Below, one piece after another: positions 1 to 12,300 of a stretch of 64,000 bases of DNA. Both the position numbers and the translations under genes were made by a program. Source of the stretch: Lamellibrachia columna (Eukaryota > Annelida > Polychaeta > Sabellida > Siboglinidae); assembly GCA_963662155.1 (NCBI GenBank), contig OY759271.1, positions 1,338,132 to 1,402,131 on the forward strand. Reading direction: 5' to 3'. The notes beneath the pieces were generated by a model, which did not search any database, had not been told where the DNA came from, and worked only from the letters and a program-made list of their open reading frames with translations. The number at the start of each line of letters is the position of its first letter. The stretch's first letter is position 1.

Positions 1-225
1 GTCTGCAGTGGCTGGTGGTCGCTGGTGACTGTGAACTGAGGCGCTCCGTTGGTGAACTTGTCGAAGTGTTCACAGGCCCAGACTACCGCCAGAGCTTCAT
101 GCTACGTCTGACTGTGGAGTGTCCACACGTCAAACAACGCTCGGCTCCCGTACTCTACGACCCGCTTCTCCTGAACGAGGAGTGCTGCTAGCCCGAGTCC
201 ACTGGACTCGCATCAACCACAATCT
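1..225 (-). mobile_element. Ty3/gypsy-like LTR retrotransposon fragment (RT-RNase H region)
   Basis: The reverse complement encodes a broken stretch typical of the RNase H region that follows reverse transcriptase in Ty3/gypsy elements. Readable pieces are VVDASPVDSGL, EYGSRALFD, EALAVVWACEHFDKF and FTVTSDHQPLQ. The DAS and TSDHQPL motifs and the EALAVVWACEHF segment are characteristic of that family. At least one frameshift and a TAG lie inside, so the copy is dead. It runs off the left edge of the window, so its full extent and any LTRs are unseen. No other part of the element is visible to the right. Confidence 0.75.
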
Positions 226-936
226 CAGCCGCTTTCTTCACATCGCCTATATTCACCAACTTAAATCAAAAGCATGTCAGTTCTAGTGATGCATAAACAT
301 AGTGTACACATGTTTAAATGCAAGTGTGTCAAGGGGACGCCTAATGATTTAATTGGACCGAACCTAATGATTTAATTTAATGATACTGCATAAGTGACAA
401 CTTTGTGCATATAAATTATGTATATAGCTGCCCGATTGTGTCAATTTGGTGTTTGAATATTGGAGGACACCCCACACCTGCAAATCTTCAGCCACAACTT
501 TTCAATCTTCTAGAATTTTTTTAATAAATATCTACTTTTTGTTAATGTGATCAAATGCCCGATGAAGAAATGACTGGGCATGTAAATATTGTATGAGCAA
601 ATCTCTTTCCAATAAAGTTAACTGTTAACTGAATTAAAATTAATTGTTAATTTAATTTAGTTGAATACTTTGGGAGATTAGCTTAATTTAATGTGAGGTT
701 AATTTTAATTAATTGGAGAATTCTTAGTTAATTGTAATTAAATTAACTTTTGAAGTTAATTGCCTCATACCTGGACAATATTTAGTTACACATTCGTGCT
801 TCCCATTCGTATCCACCAAGACCGTAGAAAGAATCTGGGAAATAACTGAAATTCAAATGACAACAATAAAATGTCAGATTATCTTGGTTTAACGATTAGG
901 TTACTGGGTAGGGGGCGATTATAATACTGCCCTCTT
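226..936. other. Intergenic, no gene recognised; AT-rich tract
   Basis: No coding similarity is seen. Positions about 600-770 are a low-complexity run of TTAATT/AATTAA words. A short phrase, cctaatgatttaatt, occurs twice at about 340-375. Confidence 0.6.
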
Positions 937-1050
937 AGCCCCTATTAGCAAGGCTCAGTGAAGTAGCGCCACCTTTTGGCGCTATCACAACCGCTTTGTA
1001 GCCTCGATTAACAAGGCTCCGTGAGGCGGCGCCACCATTTGCAGTTCCAC
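937..1050. repeat. Diverged tandem duplication, about 63 bp x 2
   Basis: Two copies start at about 937 and 1000 and share the words ttagcaaggctc/ttaacaaggctc and gcgccacc. The inverted word GGCGC/GCGCC occurs in each. No coding content was identified. Confidence 0.5.
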
Positions 1051-2340
1051 AACTGCCGATACCAATCAACTTTAGAATTACGAAACAATTATAAAATTGA
1101 ATTATATTGAAACAATTCACACAATGAAACAAAGTGTTCGTTCCGTTTGCCACCTCTACCGGCTTACGCATGGCGGCGCCACTGTCGAGGAGTGGAAGCT
1201 CGCCTCGGTCTCGCCTCGCACGAACGGTCTGCGCCCGACGGCGTTGATTGACTGTCCGTCAATTGACTTTCCAACAAACGGCAGCAACTGAACAAAAGAA
1301 ACTAAATCAACTCAACTGATATGTAGCGCAATATGAATCAGATATGTGTTGTCACCTGTCAGCAACAATAAAAATACGCGTCGGGGGCCAGACTCTTGCC
1401 TCGGGAAGTTCACGAAGGCGAGCAAGATTCGGTGAACACCTTACTCACTTGGTGGCTTAGCTACCAGTTTGCTCTCAATACTTTCAAACAGAGCCTTTCT
1501 ATCAGAGGCAGCATATTATCAAAGGATGTGGTTGTCGGAGCCCTTGCAAAATAAATTGATACCGCCCTGAAGATGTTAGAGAGGATTGTGGATGGAAGGA
1601 TAAGGAGGATAGTGGAGTGTGAAATGGGAGAAGAACAACAAGGTTTCAGAAGAGGGACAGGTACGGTGGACGGGATGTTCACTCTGAGACAACTGATGGA
1701 AAAGAAACTGGAGGGACAGGAGAATATGGCTCTAGGATTCATAGACTTTGAAAAGGCATACGACACAGTTCCGAGAGATATGGCCATGGCCACGTTGAGA
1801 TGGATGGGTGTCCCAGAGGCGGAGGTGAGGATGGTCGAAGGCACATATGAAGAGACAAAAGGTTGAGTAGTATGCGGACCGGAATATCGGAAGAATTCTG
1901 GGTGGACGTCAGCCTGAGACATGGGAGTGCCCTAAGCCCACTATTGTTCATTGCAGTAGTGGAGGTGATCAGCAGGAAAGCGAGCACAAGGGACAGTCTC
2001 CGCAAGTTGCTATATACCGATGACCTGGCAGTAGTAGCGGACAGTGAGGTAGACCTTCAAGAGCGGTTGGTAGATTGGAAGGAAACCTTTGGCAAACATG
2101 GACTGAGAGTAATTCTAAAGAAGACGGAGGTGTTTTGGGTCGGGCAGCAGAAAAAAAGATCTTGACATAAGACTGGATGGGAAAAACTTAACCAACGAGA
2201 CAGCTCTGTATATCTGGGTGGAGCTGATTGCAGGGACGACAGCAAGGAGACGGAAATTCGCAGGAGAGTACAAGCTGGGGCGAGTGCGTGGAGGAAAGTG
2301 GAAGTGATGATAGATACATATCTCGAAAGCTAAAAGGAAA

Positions 2341-2500
2341 GATAACACCAGCATACCTGTACGACCTAGAGGCCGTGACGATGACAGAAACACAAGATAA
2401 CACCAGCATACCTGTACGACCTAGAGGCCATGACGATGACAGAAACACAAGATAACACCAGCATACCTGTACGGCCTAGAGGCCGTGACGATGACAGACA
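2341..2500 (+). repeat. 55-bp x 3 tandem triplication inside the LINE relic
   Basis: Three near-identical 55-bp units start at 2341, 2396 and 2451, each spelling TPAYLYDLEAVTMT in the LINE frame. The first two end in acagaaacacaa. The third diverges into the original downstream sequence (acagacaagcaacaag). Because 55 is not a multiple of three, each copy shifts the frame. Confidence 0.9.
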
Positions 2501-2780
2501 AGCAACAAGAGAGACTGCTAGTTTGTGAGAATAACTGGGTGAGAAGAATTGCGGGAGTGAAAAGAATCGACAAGTGAAGAATGGAGGAGCTGAGGGAGGA
2601 AGTTGAGATGAGTGAAAAAGAGTTTCACAAGGAAGTTGGTGAGGAGCCGGCTAAGATGGGCTGGACATGTCAAATGAATGGAAGGGGTACGATTGACGAA
2701 GTAGAGGATAGAAGGAGATGAGGAAGACCGAGACTGAGATGGGAGAACTGCGTGAAGAGAGATTTAGTGGGAGTGGGAAG

Positions 2781-3230
2781 GAGTGGAGAATGAGGGCAAG
2801 GGATAGAGGGGGGTGGAGAATAAGGGCAAGGGATAGAGGGGAGTGGAGAATGAGGGCAAGGGATAGAGGGGAGTGGAGAATGAGGGCAAGGGATAGAGGG
2901 GAGTGGAGAATGAGGGCAAGGGATAGAGGGGAGTGGAGAATGAGGGCAAGGGATAGAGGGGAATGGAGAATGAGGGCAAGGGATAGAGGGGAGTGGAGAA
3001 TGAGGGCAAGGGATAGAGGGGAGTGGAGAATGAGGGCAAGGGATAGAGGGGAGTGGAGAATGAGGGCAAGGGATAGAGGGGAGTGGAGAATGAGGGCAAG
3101 GGATAGAGGGAGTGGAGAATGAGGGCAAGGGATAGAGGGGAGTGGAGAATGAGGGCAAGGGATAGATGGGAGTGGAGAATGAGGGCAAGGGATAGAGGGG
3201 AGTGGAGAATGAGGGCAAGGGATAGAGGGG
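2781..3230 (+). repeat. 30-bp minisatellite (about 15 copies) grown from the LINE C-terminus
   Basis: The unit gagtggagaatgagggcaag plus ggatagaggg encodes EWRMRARDRG. Upstream is LINE tail sequence. Immediately after the last unit the reading continues as EWRRLVETVVKRN and stops, which is the expected LINE ORF end. The array is therefore an in-frame expansion of about ten residues of the LINE protein. One unit near 3105 has lost a G, shifting the frame. Units are almost identical, which suggests recent homogenisation. Confidence 0.9.
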
Positions 3231-3599
3231 AGTGGAGGCGATTGGTGGAGACGGTAGTGAAACGGAACTAGATATGAAGAAGAAGGGGAAACATAAATCG
3301 ACGACCGGTATCGGTGCCAGCCTCACCCGGGACTACAGGGAAAAGGAGGAGAGCAGCAACCGCCCAATGTTCGATGTGGATGTGACGCCACATTTGTTTT
3401 CCGTGAAAAAAATAACAGACGATCTATGCTGTTCCGTGTTTTGTTTCGAGCAGTCTTCACACAAAGAACGGAAGACAAACTCTTGAAACAACCATTTACC
3501 TAGGCTGTTTTTACATGACATGACTTTTCGCGTTCTTATTTGGCAACTGCTGCAAATAGGCATACTTGGATTTTTTTTGCGTTTTTTTTTCATGCATAA

Positions 3600-3850
3600 G
3601 TGATGGACTACGAACGATCAGCCCGAGGTGGTTCGGTCATGCGGTACATAGGGAGGAACCCAGTGCAATAAAGAGGAGGGCTGCCGGTGGGTGGAAAACG
3701 CAGCAGGGGACGGCAAAGAATGAGAGACGTGGTGAGGAGAGATGTGGAGGTGGCAGAGGTTGTGGATGAGGACGCAAGGACAGAATATCGTGACGGAGGA
3801 AGACCCGAGCGGCCACTCCCAAGAGGGAGTACACGGTCGAAAGAAGATCA
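3600..3850 (+). pseudogene. Second LINE C-terminal fragment
   Basis: The translated pieces include PRWFGHAVHREEPSAIKR, then in another frame GGKRSRGRQRMRDVVRRDVE and VVDEDAR. The order WFGH, RGR, R-D-V-x-R-D, followed by a charged tail, is the familiar end of many non-LTR retrotransposon ORF2 proteins. It is not a continuation of the relic ending at 3271, because that copy already has its own tail. It is probably a separate insertion, with several frameshifts. Confidence 0.7.
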
Positions 3851-6293
3851 TTTTTGTCAGTGTTTTGTCAGCACGAGACAACATCAAGCATCTTCTATAG
3901 CGCTTCCTTCGTTTGATCTTTCGGTTTCCTTCGACTTTTTAACCATATCAGTAGACTAACTTCCTGTTCTCATTTATTTTGCAAATGCCTTTTTGTAACT
4001 TACAGTCGGTGTATGAACACTAAATAAATTTAGCTATATAACGAAGGGTTACTTTCTGCTATGCTATAGACCATTGCACCATAGCACCATTGCACCATAG
4101 CCCTCTGGAATGTTGTCACCAACCAGACAAGTTGACCAGGGCGTAGCTGCAGGAGTAGAGAGTACGACACAATTAGAAAACTTCGAATATTCGCTTGTTA
4201 TTTTCTATTCAGCTTTATGTAGGGCATTTACTCACTAAACAAATATGAAATCTGATGATATGGGACCTCGCCTAATTTCCTTCGCTGTCTGTTTCCATGC
4301 CAAATTTTCGATTAATTAACATACCTACAGTCATCTTAACATCGGGAACTTCTCAGGCAATGATATGTTGCCAGAAGAGTAATAGTCTGTCAGTCTGTCA
4401 GGGTGCCTGAAGCTATTTTAGAAGGTACTTCTAGAGAGATATTGACCATCTGGTAGTGTTTGGTCTACATCAGTCTGTGTTTTAATGGTTTCTTCGCGCA
4501 GTCTTCACATAGTGTTTGAAAAAATGTTTCGAAAGCATTAGCCATTGATTTTTTAACAGGAAGCGGCATGCATCCAGTTATGAAAGCGATCACCTCTAAG
4601 TTTGGTAACCCTCATATATAGCAGCAATTGTGTTTTGTTTTACCGAATGCATCTTTCTTCAGTAAATATGGAACTGAATTTGTTTCCGAATCAAGCCAAC
4701 AAAAGTCCAGTCTACAACCTGATATATATGGTTCGTATCTTTCAAAGATCTCGCTGACATGGTCAGTAGTTGTTGACAATCATTCCACAGAAATTTCGGT
4801 GTGACCAAATTAAGTGAAACTCGCCGGGACATTTTATGAGCCACCAAAGAGTAAACAATAGGCACTGTCCTTAGTATACAACCACTGGAGCCACTACACC
4901 GTACTGTCGACCAAGGTAATGTACTTGTGGCTTTTGACTAGAATATGTAACATGTTATATGTGCAAGCGTTACTGTCATTAACATATTATGATACCGGCC
5001 TTACAAGATGATTAAAAAACGGGATTACTGGCGGCTAATCCAGACTAAATCGCTGCTAATCCGGGATAATTATCATCATAGAAAGATGTTGACAAAGTTG
5101 ACTAATAAAGTGTGTGATAGAGCATACTTAGCGCCCTACTCGAGAGCGTCATGTGTGCAGCAGGCATGCACAAACCTCAAAGAGAACACGACACACTGTT
5201 TAGTTCGCAAGTTTGCGAACTTACCCGACGTATTAGAAATGTATCAGTTCAACATGATCATTACGGCTCTGTAAACCTGGCAATGTGTATAATATAACTC
5301 TCTTCAATATCTATTAATTTTGTTAGTTCCCTATTACAATCTGCTAAATCTGTACAGCTTTTAAACTGATGTTGGTATTGAACGAACGTTAGTGGTCTTT
5401 GTGTCTGCTTCAGCAGGAAAGTAGGATAATTAAAACTGCGCTACTTCACTGAGGGTGGTAAGACTCGGATGAGATATTTTAATCTCATAAGACGGCTTAC
5501 TTGTGGCGTGTATGTAGACTAGGTGGCGTGTATGTAGACTGGTGGCGTCGCGTATGGGCTGAATTCCACTTCATGATGCACAATGCGGACAATTTCCGTG
5601 ATGGTGCATCGCCTGTAGCTATGGGGGAATTTTCCTAAAACGTTGACATGTTAGGCTGAACATTACTTCCCCCTCCCAAAAATCCATTGTTGGTCCGTTT
5701 AATTGAATAAGGCGTTATACCCTATCAATGAAAGATGGCAGTAACTGCGGCATTAAATAATGCATACTAGGTTCACGAAGCATTGCAGAACGGGTTTTAG
5801 GTTCAGTAAGCCCCAGCAATGACAACAGAATAGTGGGAATCAAAAATTACTTCAACAAGGTTCTCAACAAGGACGCGATAAAGACAGCGGACATGGGGGG
5901 GGGAGCTAGACGCAAGCGCTAATCTCCGCAAGGTGTGTGAATAATAAAACCAACGATGACGTGGCCAAAACGACACACTGACTTAAAACTCCACCCTCAA
6001 TTAACTGATTTAGCCATTCGCGAATCCGGTTCGTTGATATCCAATTATGTAGTGTGTGAACAGTTTCCGCAGTCGATTTACTGAAAAAGTGTTTCAAATC
6101 ATCGAAATAATTTACTTTAGTCGTTAGATCTAGTAAGGCTCAACATAGTAGATAATGGTAAACACTTTAATGCGGATGAGGGGCGTGACTTCCATCCTCT
6201 CGCTGAGTGTCCTTATGTTTTGTGTGAATAAACATACAGTTTCCCCACGCAAGTTCACTAAGCAAAGCAGGAAACTCGATACTAAAAGCTCAG
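3851..6293. other. Intergenic, no gene recognised
   Basis: Mixed-composition sequence without recognisable coding exons. Small local duplications are seen: a doubled phrase around 4072-4101 (ccattgcaccatag) and a doubled gtggcgtgtatgtagact at about 5503-5541. Confidence 0.6.
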
Positions 6294-6814
6294 CAGTGCC
6301 GGATTAACAATGTTGGGACCTGATACTTTTTTGTGGGGAACTTACCGAGTGCGTGACAAACGAAGATCGAGACGCGTGGCATTGACTGTGGAGGCAACCC
6401 CACACCTCAACCTTAATGTGTATTCAGCTATGTGTTAAACATAAGCATTCGCAGATCGTTGTCGACGACATAGAAACATACGAACACGACAACCCAGCAC
6501 GTGGTGACAAGCAAGTACAGTGTAAGACGACAAGCAAGAATTACAACACACGTTGACCAGAAAATAATACAAGACAATACCTCGTAAAATAGAAACCGTA
6601 CAAGTTCTCCCGAGCAAACAAAGAGAGTCATCAACGTTATGTCCACCAAATGAGTTACCTACCAATGTTTATAGAGATGTGATCCTGTGAATATAATAAG
6701 ATCTGCCTGTACATCTCTTGAGCTTCCTCAAAAAGGGGCTCTTTTTGTGGGGGGGGCTTCTTGTGGTGGGTTTGGCCCGAGTGTCCTACGTGTATCATGG
6801 CTAACCCGGCACTG
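6294..6814. mobile_element. Candidate non-autonomous hAT-like DNA transposon
   Basis: The left end reads CAGTGCCGGATTAACAATG. The right end, reverse-complemented, reads CAGTGCCGGGTTAGCCATG, so 16 of 19 terminal positions match. CAGTG termini with a GC-rich start are common in hAT elements. The 521-bp interior carries no transposase coding. A clean 8-bp target duplication is not visible (aagctcag against ctcaattg), which lowers certainty. Confidence 0.55.
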
Positions 6815-7022
6815 CTCAATTGTGTTTAGATTACAGTTATTAAATAGGACGTTGCTAACAGCCAACCAGGGCGACCAGGGCATTCAATATAAATCCACAG
6901 CTTCACTGTTATTATAACAGCGGCCCCAGCCGCGGTGTGTTCTCTGGATTCCTGGAAAGGAAACCGGTATTTGGTTCCGGGAAGGACTTATGAGAAAGAA
7001 TTCCGACAAAAAAAACTTGGCG

Positions 7023-7176
7023 ATTTGCGGAATAAATAAAATGACACATACATTACGTCAGCAGGGAGTCAAACAAATAGGAAAGCTCACTCGCAGGCAT
7101 TTGCGGAATAAATAAAATGACACATACATTACGTCAGCAGGGAGTCAAACAAATAGGAAAGCTCACTCGCAGGCAT
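7023..7176. repeat. 76-bp perfect tandem duplication
   Basis: Two copies of a 76-bp unit start at 7023 and 7099 (atttgcggaataaataaaat start, cgcaggcat end). They are essentially identical, so the duplication is recent or assembly-generated. Confidence 0.9.
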
Positions 7177-7841
7177 CAAGCTGTACGTCTGTGTATAGAA
7201 ATGCACCAAAATACACGGGTGTGCATTGCAGGACTCAACTACTGTGTTGGGGCGAGATGTGCGATGTTTAATTATCACGTTATTGCACTTTGACGTCTTA
7301 GTGACTCTCGTGAAACAACTTAATGTAGCCTTCTTTAAAACTCTCATTATTGCCGGCGCTTTTTATCAACAATATTATGGGGAATGTTTTACAATTATTT
7401 TGGTCATTGCGTTGATTGGTGCGAGCAGCATAGGCTTTCCACACCTCAACTAATGAGATGTCGTGTCCTGTTTCAGGCTATATCATTCCACCTTTTTATC
7501 TTCACATGGTTGAATCTTCAGTAGCTGATTAACCACTGGGCCTTGGCTTTAGACACTGCGCTACTTTAGAACATACTTTAATACTTCTCTGGGAAGCATT
7601 CAACTATGATAACATTACTTTGCGAAAGCTATTCAGCAGTGCCGCTTTATGGAACAGCTTTATTTTGTGGTAGGACGCATTAGTCACACGTGTATTATGT
7701 GAAATTGCCAAACCCTGGAATGCAACTAATTTCCCGTCTACCAAAGTACAGGCCTCCCCGGGGAACGAATCTGTTTGGCTAGACGAAACAAAATGGAATA
7801 CATCACCGTCTATATCGATATCGTCCCCAAAAGATATATAT

Positions 7842-7842
<1 letters not shown>

Positions 7843-7878
<36 letters not shown>

Positions 7879-7920
7879 CAAACCAACCAACCAATCAATC
7901 AGTCAATCAATCACCAATTA
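7843..7920. repeat. (CAAT)n microsatellite, interrupted
   Basis: About eight uninterrupted tcaa units, then degenerate caac/caat units to about 7920. Confidence 0.9.
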
Positions 7921-8347
7921 ATCATTCCATCAATCCAACAAAACAAACAAATAAAAAAACAGATTAGTTAATAAATCTACATAAATTATAAGAGAACAGT
8001 TGGAAAGAGACATGTTTAAGTTCACGTTACTTCGATCATTAAATCGTGTCTTGGCTGGCGCCAAATGTGGTGGCTCTTTCTACCCACGAGATAAACATGA
8101 TGTCAGGTACACACTGAATCCACATAATATTAATAAATGACCTGCCACTGGCTGCTTGAAGCAACATTGCCTCTACCACTTCATCATGTGCTGTCTACTT
8201 GATAAATAACGGTAATCTCTGGAGATTGCTTAACTGGAACATACTCCCGTCGTGTTTCGACTGGTTCACATTACGAAATAAACACATCTTTCAAATTGTA
8301 CACATCACAGGTCTCGAATCGGCACGAATGTCATTTGTACGTGTTCA

Positions 8348-8371
8348 GCAACAGCAGCAGCAGCAGCAGTA

Positions 8372-8423
<52 letters not shown>

Positions 8424-8433
8424 GCAGCAGCAG
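8348..8433. repeat. (CAG)n trinucleotide repeat
   Basis: Two CAG runs are separated by gtagga. The longer, starting at about 8373, has some 16 units. On the minus strand it gives a poly-alanine reading inside a 96-codon open frame with no other sign of being a gene. I treat it as a microsatellite. Confidence 0.9.
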
Positions 8434-8762
8434 GCTGTAATTTAGGGATATTTCACAGCAACTTGGGATTTCGGATATTATTTCGACAGTGTAAACGTGT
8501 TGAATCACTTGTATATATGCGAAGCTATTATACGGCTTTACCACTGTAAACAATAAACCCAACACTAACTCAAGCTGTCCTAAAGTGCGTGGCAAGTTGT
8601 CGTTGTCTACCTTAGAATGTCGTCTTTCACCTATAACGACACGCCCCCGATTTGTTAATCATTATTCAGGTCAATTTACAAATCCGAGAACGTCACTGCA
8701 ACCCCTACCTCGGATTGATTAGCAATAGTTACTACTGGCGGAAATGATTCACGTGTAAAGCA

Positions 8763-9633
8763 CTTCCCATCACTTGCTGTTTGAAGAACACGGATCTCCT
8801 TGTTGTTCCTCTACAAAGTACCTCGTTATCTTCCCATCACTTGCTGTTTGAAGAACACGGATCTCCTTGTTGTTCCTCTACAAAGTACCTCGTTGTCTTC
8901 CCATCACTTGCTGTTTGAAGAACACGGATCTCCTTGTTGTTCCTCTACAAAGTACCTCGTTGTCTTCCCATCACTTGCTGTTTGAAGAACACGGATCTCC
9001 TTGTTGTTCCTCTACAAAGTACCTCGTTGTCTTCCCATCACTTGCTGTTTGAAGAACACGGATCTCCTTGTTGTTCCTCTACAAAGTACCTCGTTGTCTT
9101 CCCATCACTTGCTGTTTGAAGAACACGGATCTCCTTGTTGTTCCTCTACAAAGTACCTCGTTGTCTTCCCATCACTTGCTGTTTGAAGAACACGGATCTC
9201 CTTGTTGTTCCTCTACAAAGTACCTCGTTGTCTTCCAATCACTTGCTGTTTGAAGAACACGGATCTCCTTGTTGTTCCTCTACAAAGTACCTCGTTCTCT
9301 TCCCATCACTTGCTGTTTGAAGAACACGGATCTCCTTGTTGTTCCTCTACAAAGTACCTCGTTGTCTTCCCATCACTTGCTGTTTGAAGAACACGGATCT
9401 CCTTGTTGTTCCTCTACAAAGTACCTCGTTGTCTTCCCATCACTTGCTGTTTGAAGAACACGGATCTCCTTGTTGTTCCTCTACAAAGTACCTCGTTGTC
9501 TTCCCATCACTTGCTGTTTGAAGAACACGGATCTCCTTGTTGTTCCTCTACAAAGTACCTCGTTGTCTTCCCATCACTTGCTGTTTGAAGAACACGGATC
9601 TCCTTGTTGTTCCTCTACAAAGTACCTCGTTGC
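8763..9633. repeat. 67-bp satellite-like array, 13 copies
   Basis: Unit starts are exactly 67 bp apart from 8763 to 9567 (start cttcccatcacttgctgttt, end acctcgttgt). Copies differ by only single bases (for example 9237 and 9296). Overlapping 61-codon frames appear in every copy only because 67 is not a multiple of three. Confidence 0.95.
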
Positions 9634-10629
9634 CTTCGCTCCGTTTTAAACCTGGTCACAATAACGACGAATGTCAAAAATAAATGAAAACAAAGGTAGA
9701 ACGATCGGAATCACACATTTTCAATTATTTTTTTTAAATGGCTAGAGCATACATATACCATATACTACATACACCATTGAACCTGATTTGCGATACGCTA
9801 AATCAGATGAGGAAGCAGTTTTAACTATCTTAAATTAAGACAGCAAGTGTCCTGTGTACAATTTAGCCTGCCCCTTGCACTCCAAATACAGGACTGTACG
9901 ACACACCCTCTCCAGTCTCATTCACTAAACCACTTCTGATTTCAATTGTTCAACTGCCAAAATAGTTAATCACAGGCCTAGTCACGACTACTTGCTCTCG
10001 AGTAGCGCTGGTTATTTTGATGAGTTGACATTCGAGCAGCCTTTGGGTCACCCTGCATTCAGTGTTCCTATCAATCCAAACAAGGGCCTTTACGCGAGAC
10101 TTTATTCGGCACCGCTTTAATTTATGGACATGGCTAAAATATTACTCATGCTTGACACTAATTACATCTAAGTGCGACCGGCCTCGTACTAATTAGAGCG
10201 GATGTTCGAGTCACTTTGTAAACATTGATAAATTGACCGCATCACACCCCAGCTGCAAACGCGAGAACACGCTCGCTAGAGGGCACTATACAAATGTTCG
10301 TCTATGTGTGTATTTTCTACGTGGAGACAATTTTTATGTTAGTTTTCGACGTTTTAAAGGATGTTCCGTTGTGGGGGGAGGGGGAGAGCGACGGGGCTGG
10401 GTAAAGGTGGAGGGACTCGTTCAAAACGTCAACCCCCTCTTCATGGCTAACTACTTCGTCCTTGCCAGTGATTGATTGCTACCAAAGACGAAGTCGGTGT
10501 AGCGGCATTAGTGCTGATGACATAAACGCCCCACATGCCGCCAAACGATATATCCTTCAGGGCTAACTAGTTCTACATATTTTACAGCCAACATGTATGA
10601 ACTTTTATGTTTGAAATTCTATCAAGTCA
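9634..10629. other. Intergenic, nothing recognised
   Basis: No coding exon, RNA gene or clear repeat was seen. Confidence 0.55.
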
Positions 10630-10800
10630 CAGTGGCGCATTTAGGATCCCGGAAATGGGCCAAACGGGGGCAAGCTTAGTCACCCTTTAGTTTACGACGA
10701 TATGTAGTGGCACAACAGGATATTCACGAAAAAATTCCTTTTCCAAAAGGGGGCCATGGTGCAAAGCTCTACTTAAATACGCCCCTTAAATACGTCACTG
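10630..10800. mobile_element. hAT-like MITE copy without internal array
   Basis: Left end CAGTGGCGCATTTAGGATCC and right end TTAAATACGTCACTG form inverted termini. Interior words ggccaaac, caagcttagtcaccc and agtttac match the interior of the element at 22337-22531 (gccaagcttggtcaccc, cagcttac). The two are therefore members of one family. No exact target-site duplication is seen here. Confidence 0.65.
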
Positions 10801-12022
10801 TGTCAAGATTATAATAATATTTAATACTGAAATAATTTTAATATCACGACATTGGCCTATCTTTGTTAATCTTCCGAGCTAAATATGGTTAAGAAATAAA
10901 AGATGCATTGATAGCTGACACAACCCATAGAAAACACGATAATAGTATTGTGTTCTCAAACCACGTAGCTCTTGAATAGTTATAGTTGATTTTTATATAC
11001 TAACCGCATGCGTAATATAGCCATTGTAACAGTGTCGCAAAGGCATTGCGCGCGCGTTAGCTAAATATCTTTACAGGACAAATTGACTGTCACAGCATCC
11101 CCATACCATAAAAGGAATTCGCCTGTAAGTAACATGATCCCCAAACGCACCGTTGTCCCTGCTAGACTCCACGGATTTCAATGCCTTAACCTCACGTTGC
11201 ACCAGAAGTAAATTAAATGGCCAACCAGTGTATGTGTTCTGGAACTCCTAGATGTCCCAATATGAATGGCGTATGCAGATGATATTATTATGTTGTGCCA
11301 CTGAGCAGATATGCCCAGCGTCTTGTTTCGACTGCAGCTGCCCAATTGACGGAGTGTGGTTCTATGGCCGCAAAGGTAAAATACGAGGACGCTCCAGTCA
11401 CACACGAGAGATGATGGTATGCGTACAAATTGGCTATAGTGTCAGATAACTGTGTCGACTGGAACGCAGGAGCCTGTTCGTAGCTGCGTTTGCCTTGCAC
11501 TGACGTTACTGACACAAAAAAACTGCGAGTGTTTTTACCGTGGTATGGGGTTGTATTAGGCCTACCTTGTTTGAATCTGGGCTCACCTGTCGTTCAAAGC
11601 AGGTATTCCGTCAACGGTATCTAATGGCGTTAATCGGACCACGTCGAGGGCGACATCTCTGCATACCGAGAGTTTTTAGCTACGGTGTTTCCGAAAAAAC
11701 TACTCAACTGTGCGTACCGCTGACGCCCACAGGGCTAGCAGGTGCCTGCGCTACCCGACGAACAAACTTCACACGGGAGTCTTTTTGAAAAAGATGCGCC
11801 GTCCATAGCTAGGAGCTGGTGGAACCAAACGGGCGATTTGCACACGAGGTTGGAGGCGTTACCCTGCCACCCACAAAGAGACACCTTCGAATTCAGTCAC
11901 ACAGGTTTGCTTATAGGAACGTGTTTTAGAGAACTTAGAGAGGTACAGTGATTTATGACGGTATCTACAACAAACTATTCTGACCAAACGATTGAGAGTT
12001 TCAGTTTCCCATACTACTGAAG
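10801..12022. other. Intergenic, nothing recognised
   Basis: CpG-rich, no recognisable exon. The short open frames at 11540-11951 have no family features. Confidence 0.5.
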
Positions 12023-12140
12023 GGGCGCGGTGGCATAGTGGTTAGAACATGGGACTCAATCAAGAGGGCAGGGGTTGGAATCCACGGCACTTGCTGCTGC
12101 TTCGGAGTTTGGGCAATTTCGTTCTGTCCACTGTGTTTCT

Positions 12141-12195
12141 GTTCAGTCAGCTGTGTCTCTGTTCAGTCAGCTGTGTCTCTGTTCAGTCAGCTGTA
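12141..12195. repeat. 20-bp x 3 expansion in SINE body
   Basis: The unit gttcagtcagctgtgtctct starts at 12141, 12161 and 12181. The last copy runs into gtataaatg. The SINE at 19432 has a single equivalent, gttcactcagctgtataaac, so the triplication is local to this copy. Confidence 0.85.
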
Positions 12196-12300
12196 TAAAT
12201 GAGTACCTGACCATAGACAGTGGAGGAAGCATATAAACGAATGTGGTCTTCGTGCAGCAATTGCTGCGTGGTTGAAGTCAAGTTGGCATAGGAATGAACG

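Larger units (their letters stand above)
1561..3271 (+). pseudogene. 5'-truncated non-LTR (LINE) reverse-transcriptase relic
   Basis: The first open segment (1573-1866) contains EEQQGFRRGTGTVDGMF, then LRQLMEK and FIDFEKAYDTVPR, the finger and palm motifs of non-LTR retrotransposon reverse transcriptase. After a frameshift near 1863 the next segment has LRHGSALSPLLFIAVVE and the catalytic box as YTDD (2013-2024), where alanine is more usual at the second position. Further pieces follow in changing frames: the thumb/post-RT region (ISRKLKGKITPAYLYDLEAV), ENNWVRRIAGVKRID, and a C-terminal tail ending EWRRLVETVVKRN then TAG at 3269-3271. No endonuclease domain is seen, so it is 5' truncated, as most LINE copies are. 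Two internal tandem expansions (2341-2500 and 2781-3230) interrupt it. The clade was not assigned with certainty. Confidence 0.85.

Noticed and set aside
2670..3326. 218-codon minus-strand proline/serine-rich frame
   Set aside because: It is the shadow of the 30-bp LINE-derived array on the plus strand.
8305..8595. Poly-alanine protein on the minus strand
   Set aside because: It is a CAG microsatellite reading with no conserved flanking sequence or splice context.
8800..9588. Ten overlapping 61-codon frames
   Set aside because: They are repeats of the same 67-bp unit in successive frames.
8763..9633. CRISPR-like array (regular 67-bp spacing)
   Set aside because: The whole 67-bp unit is repeated, with no variable spacers, and the genome is eukaryotic. 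The same applies to the other arrays.
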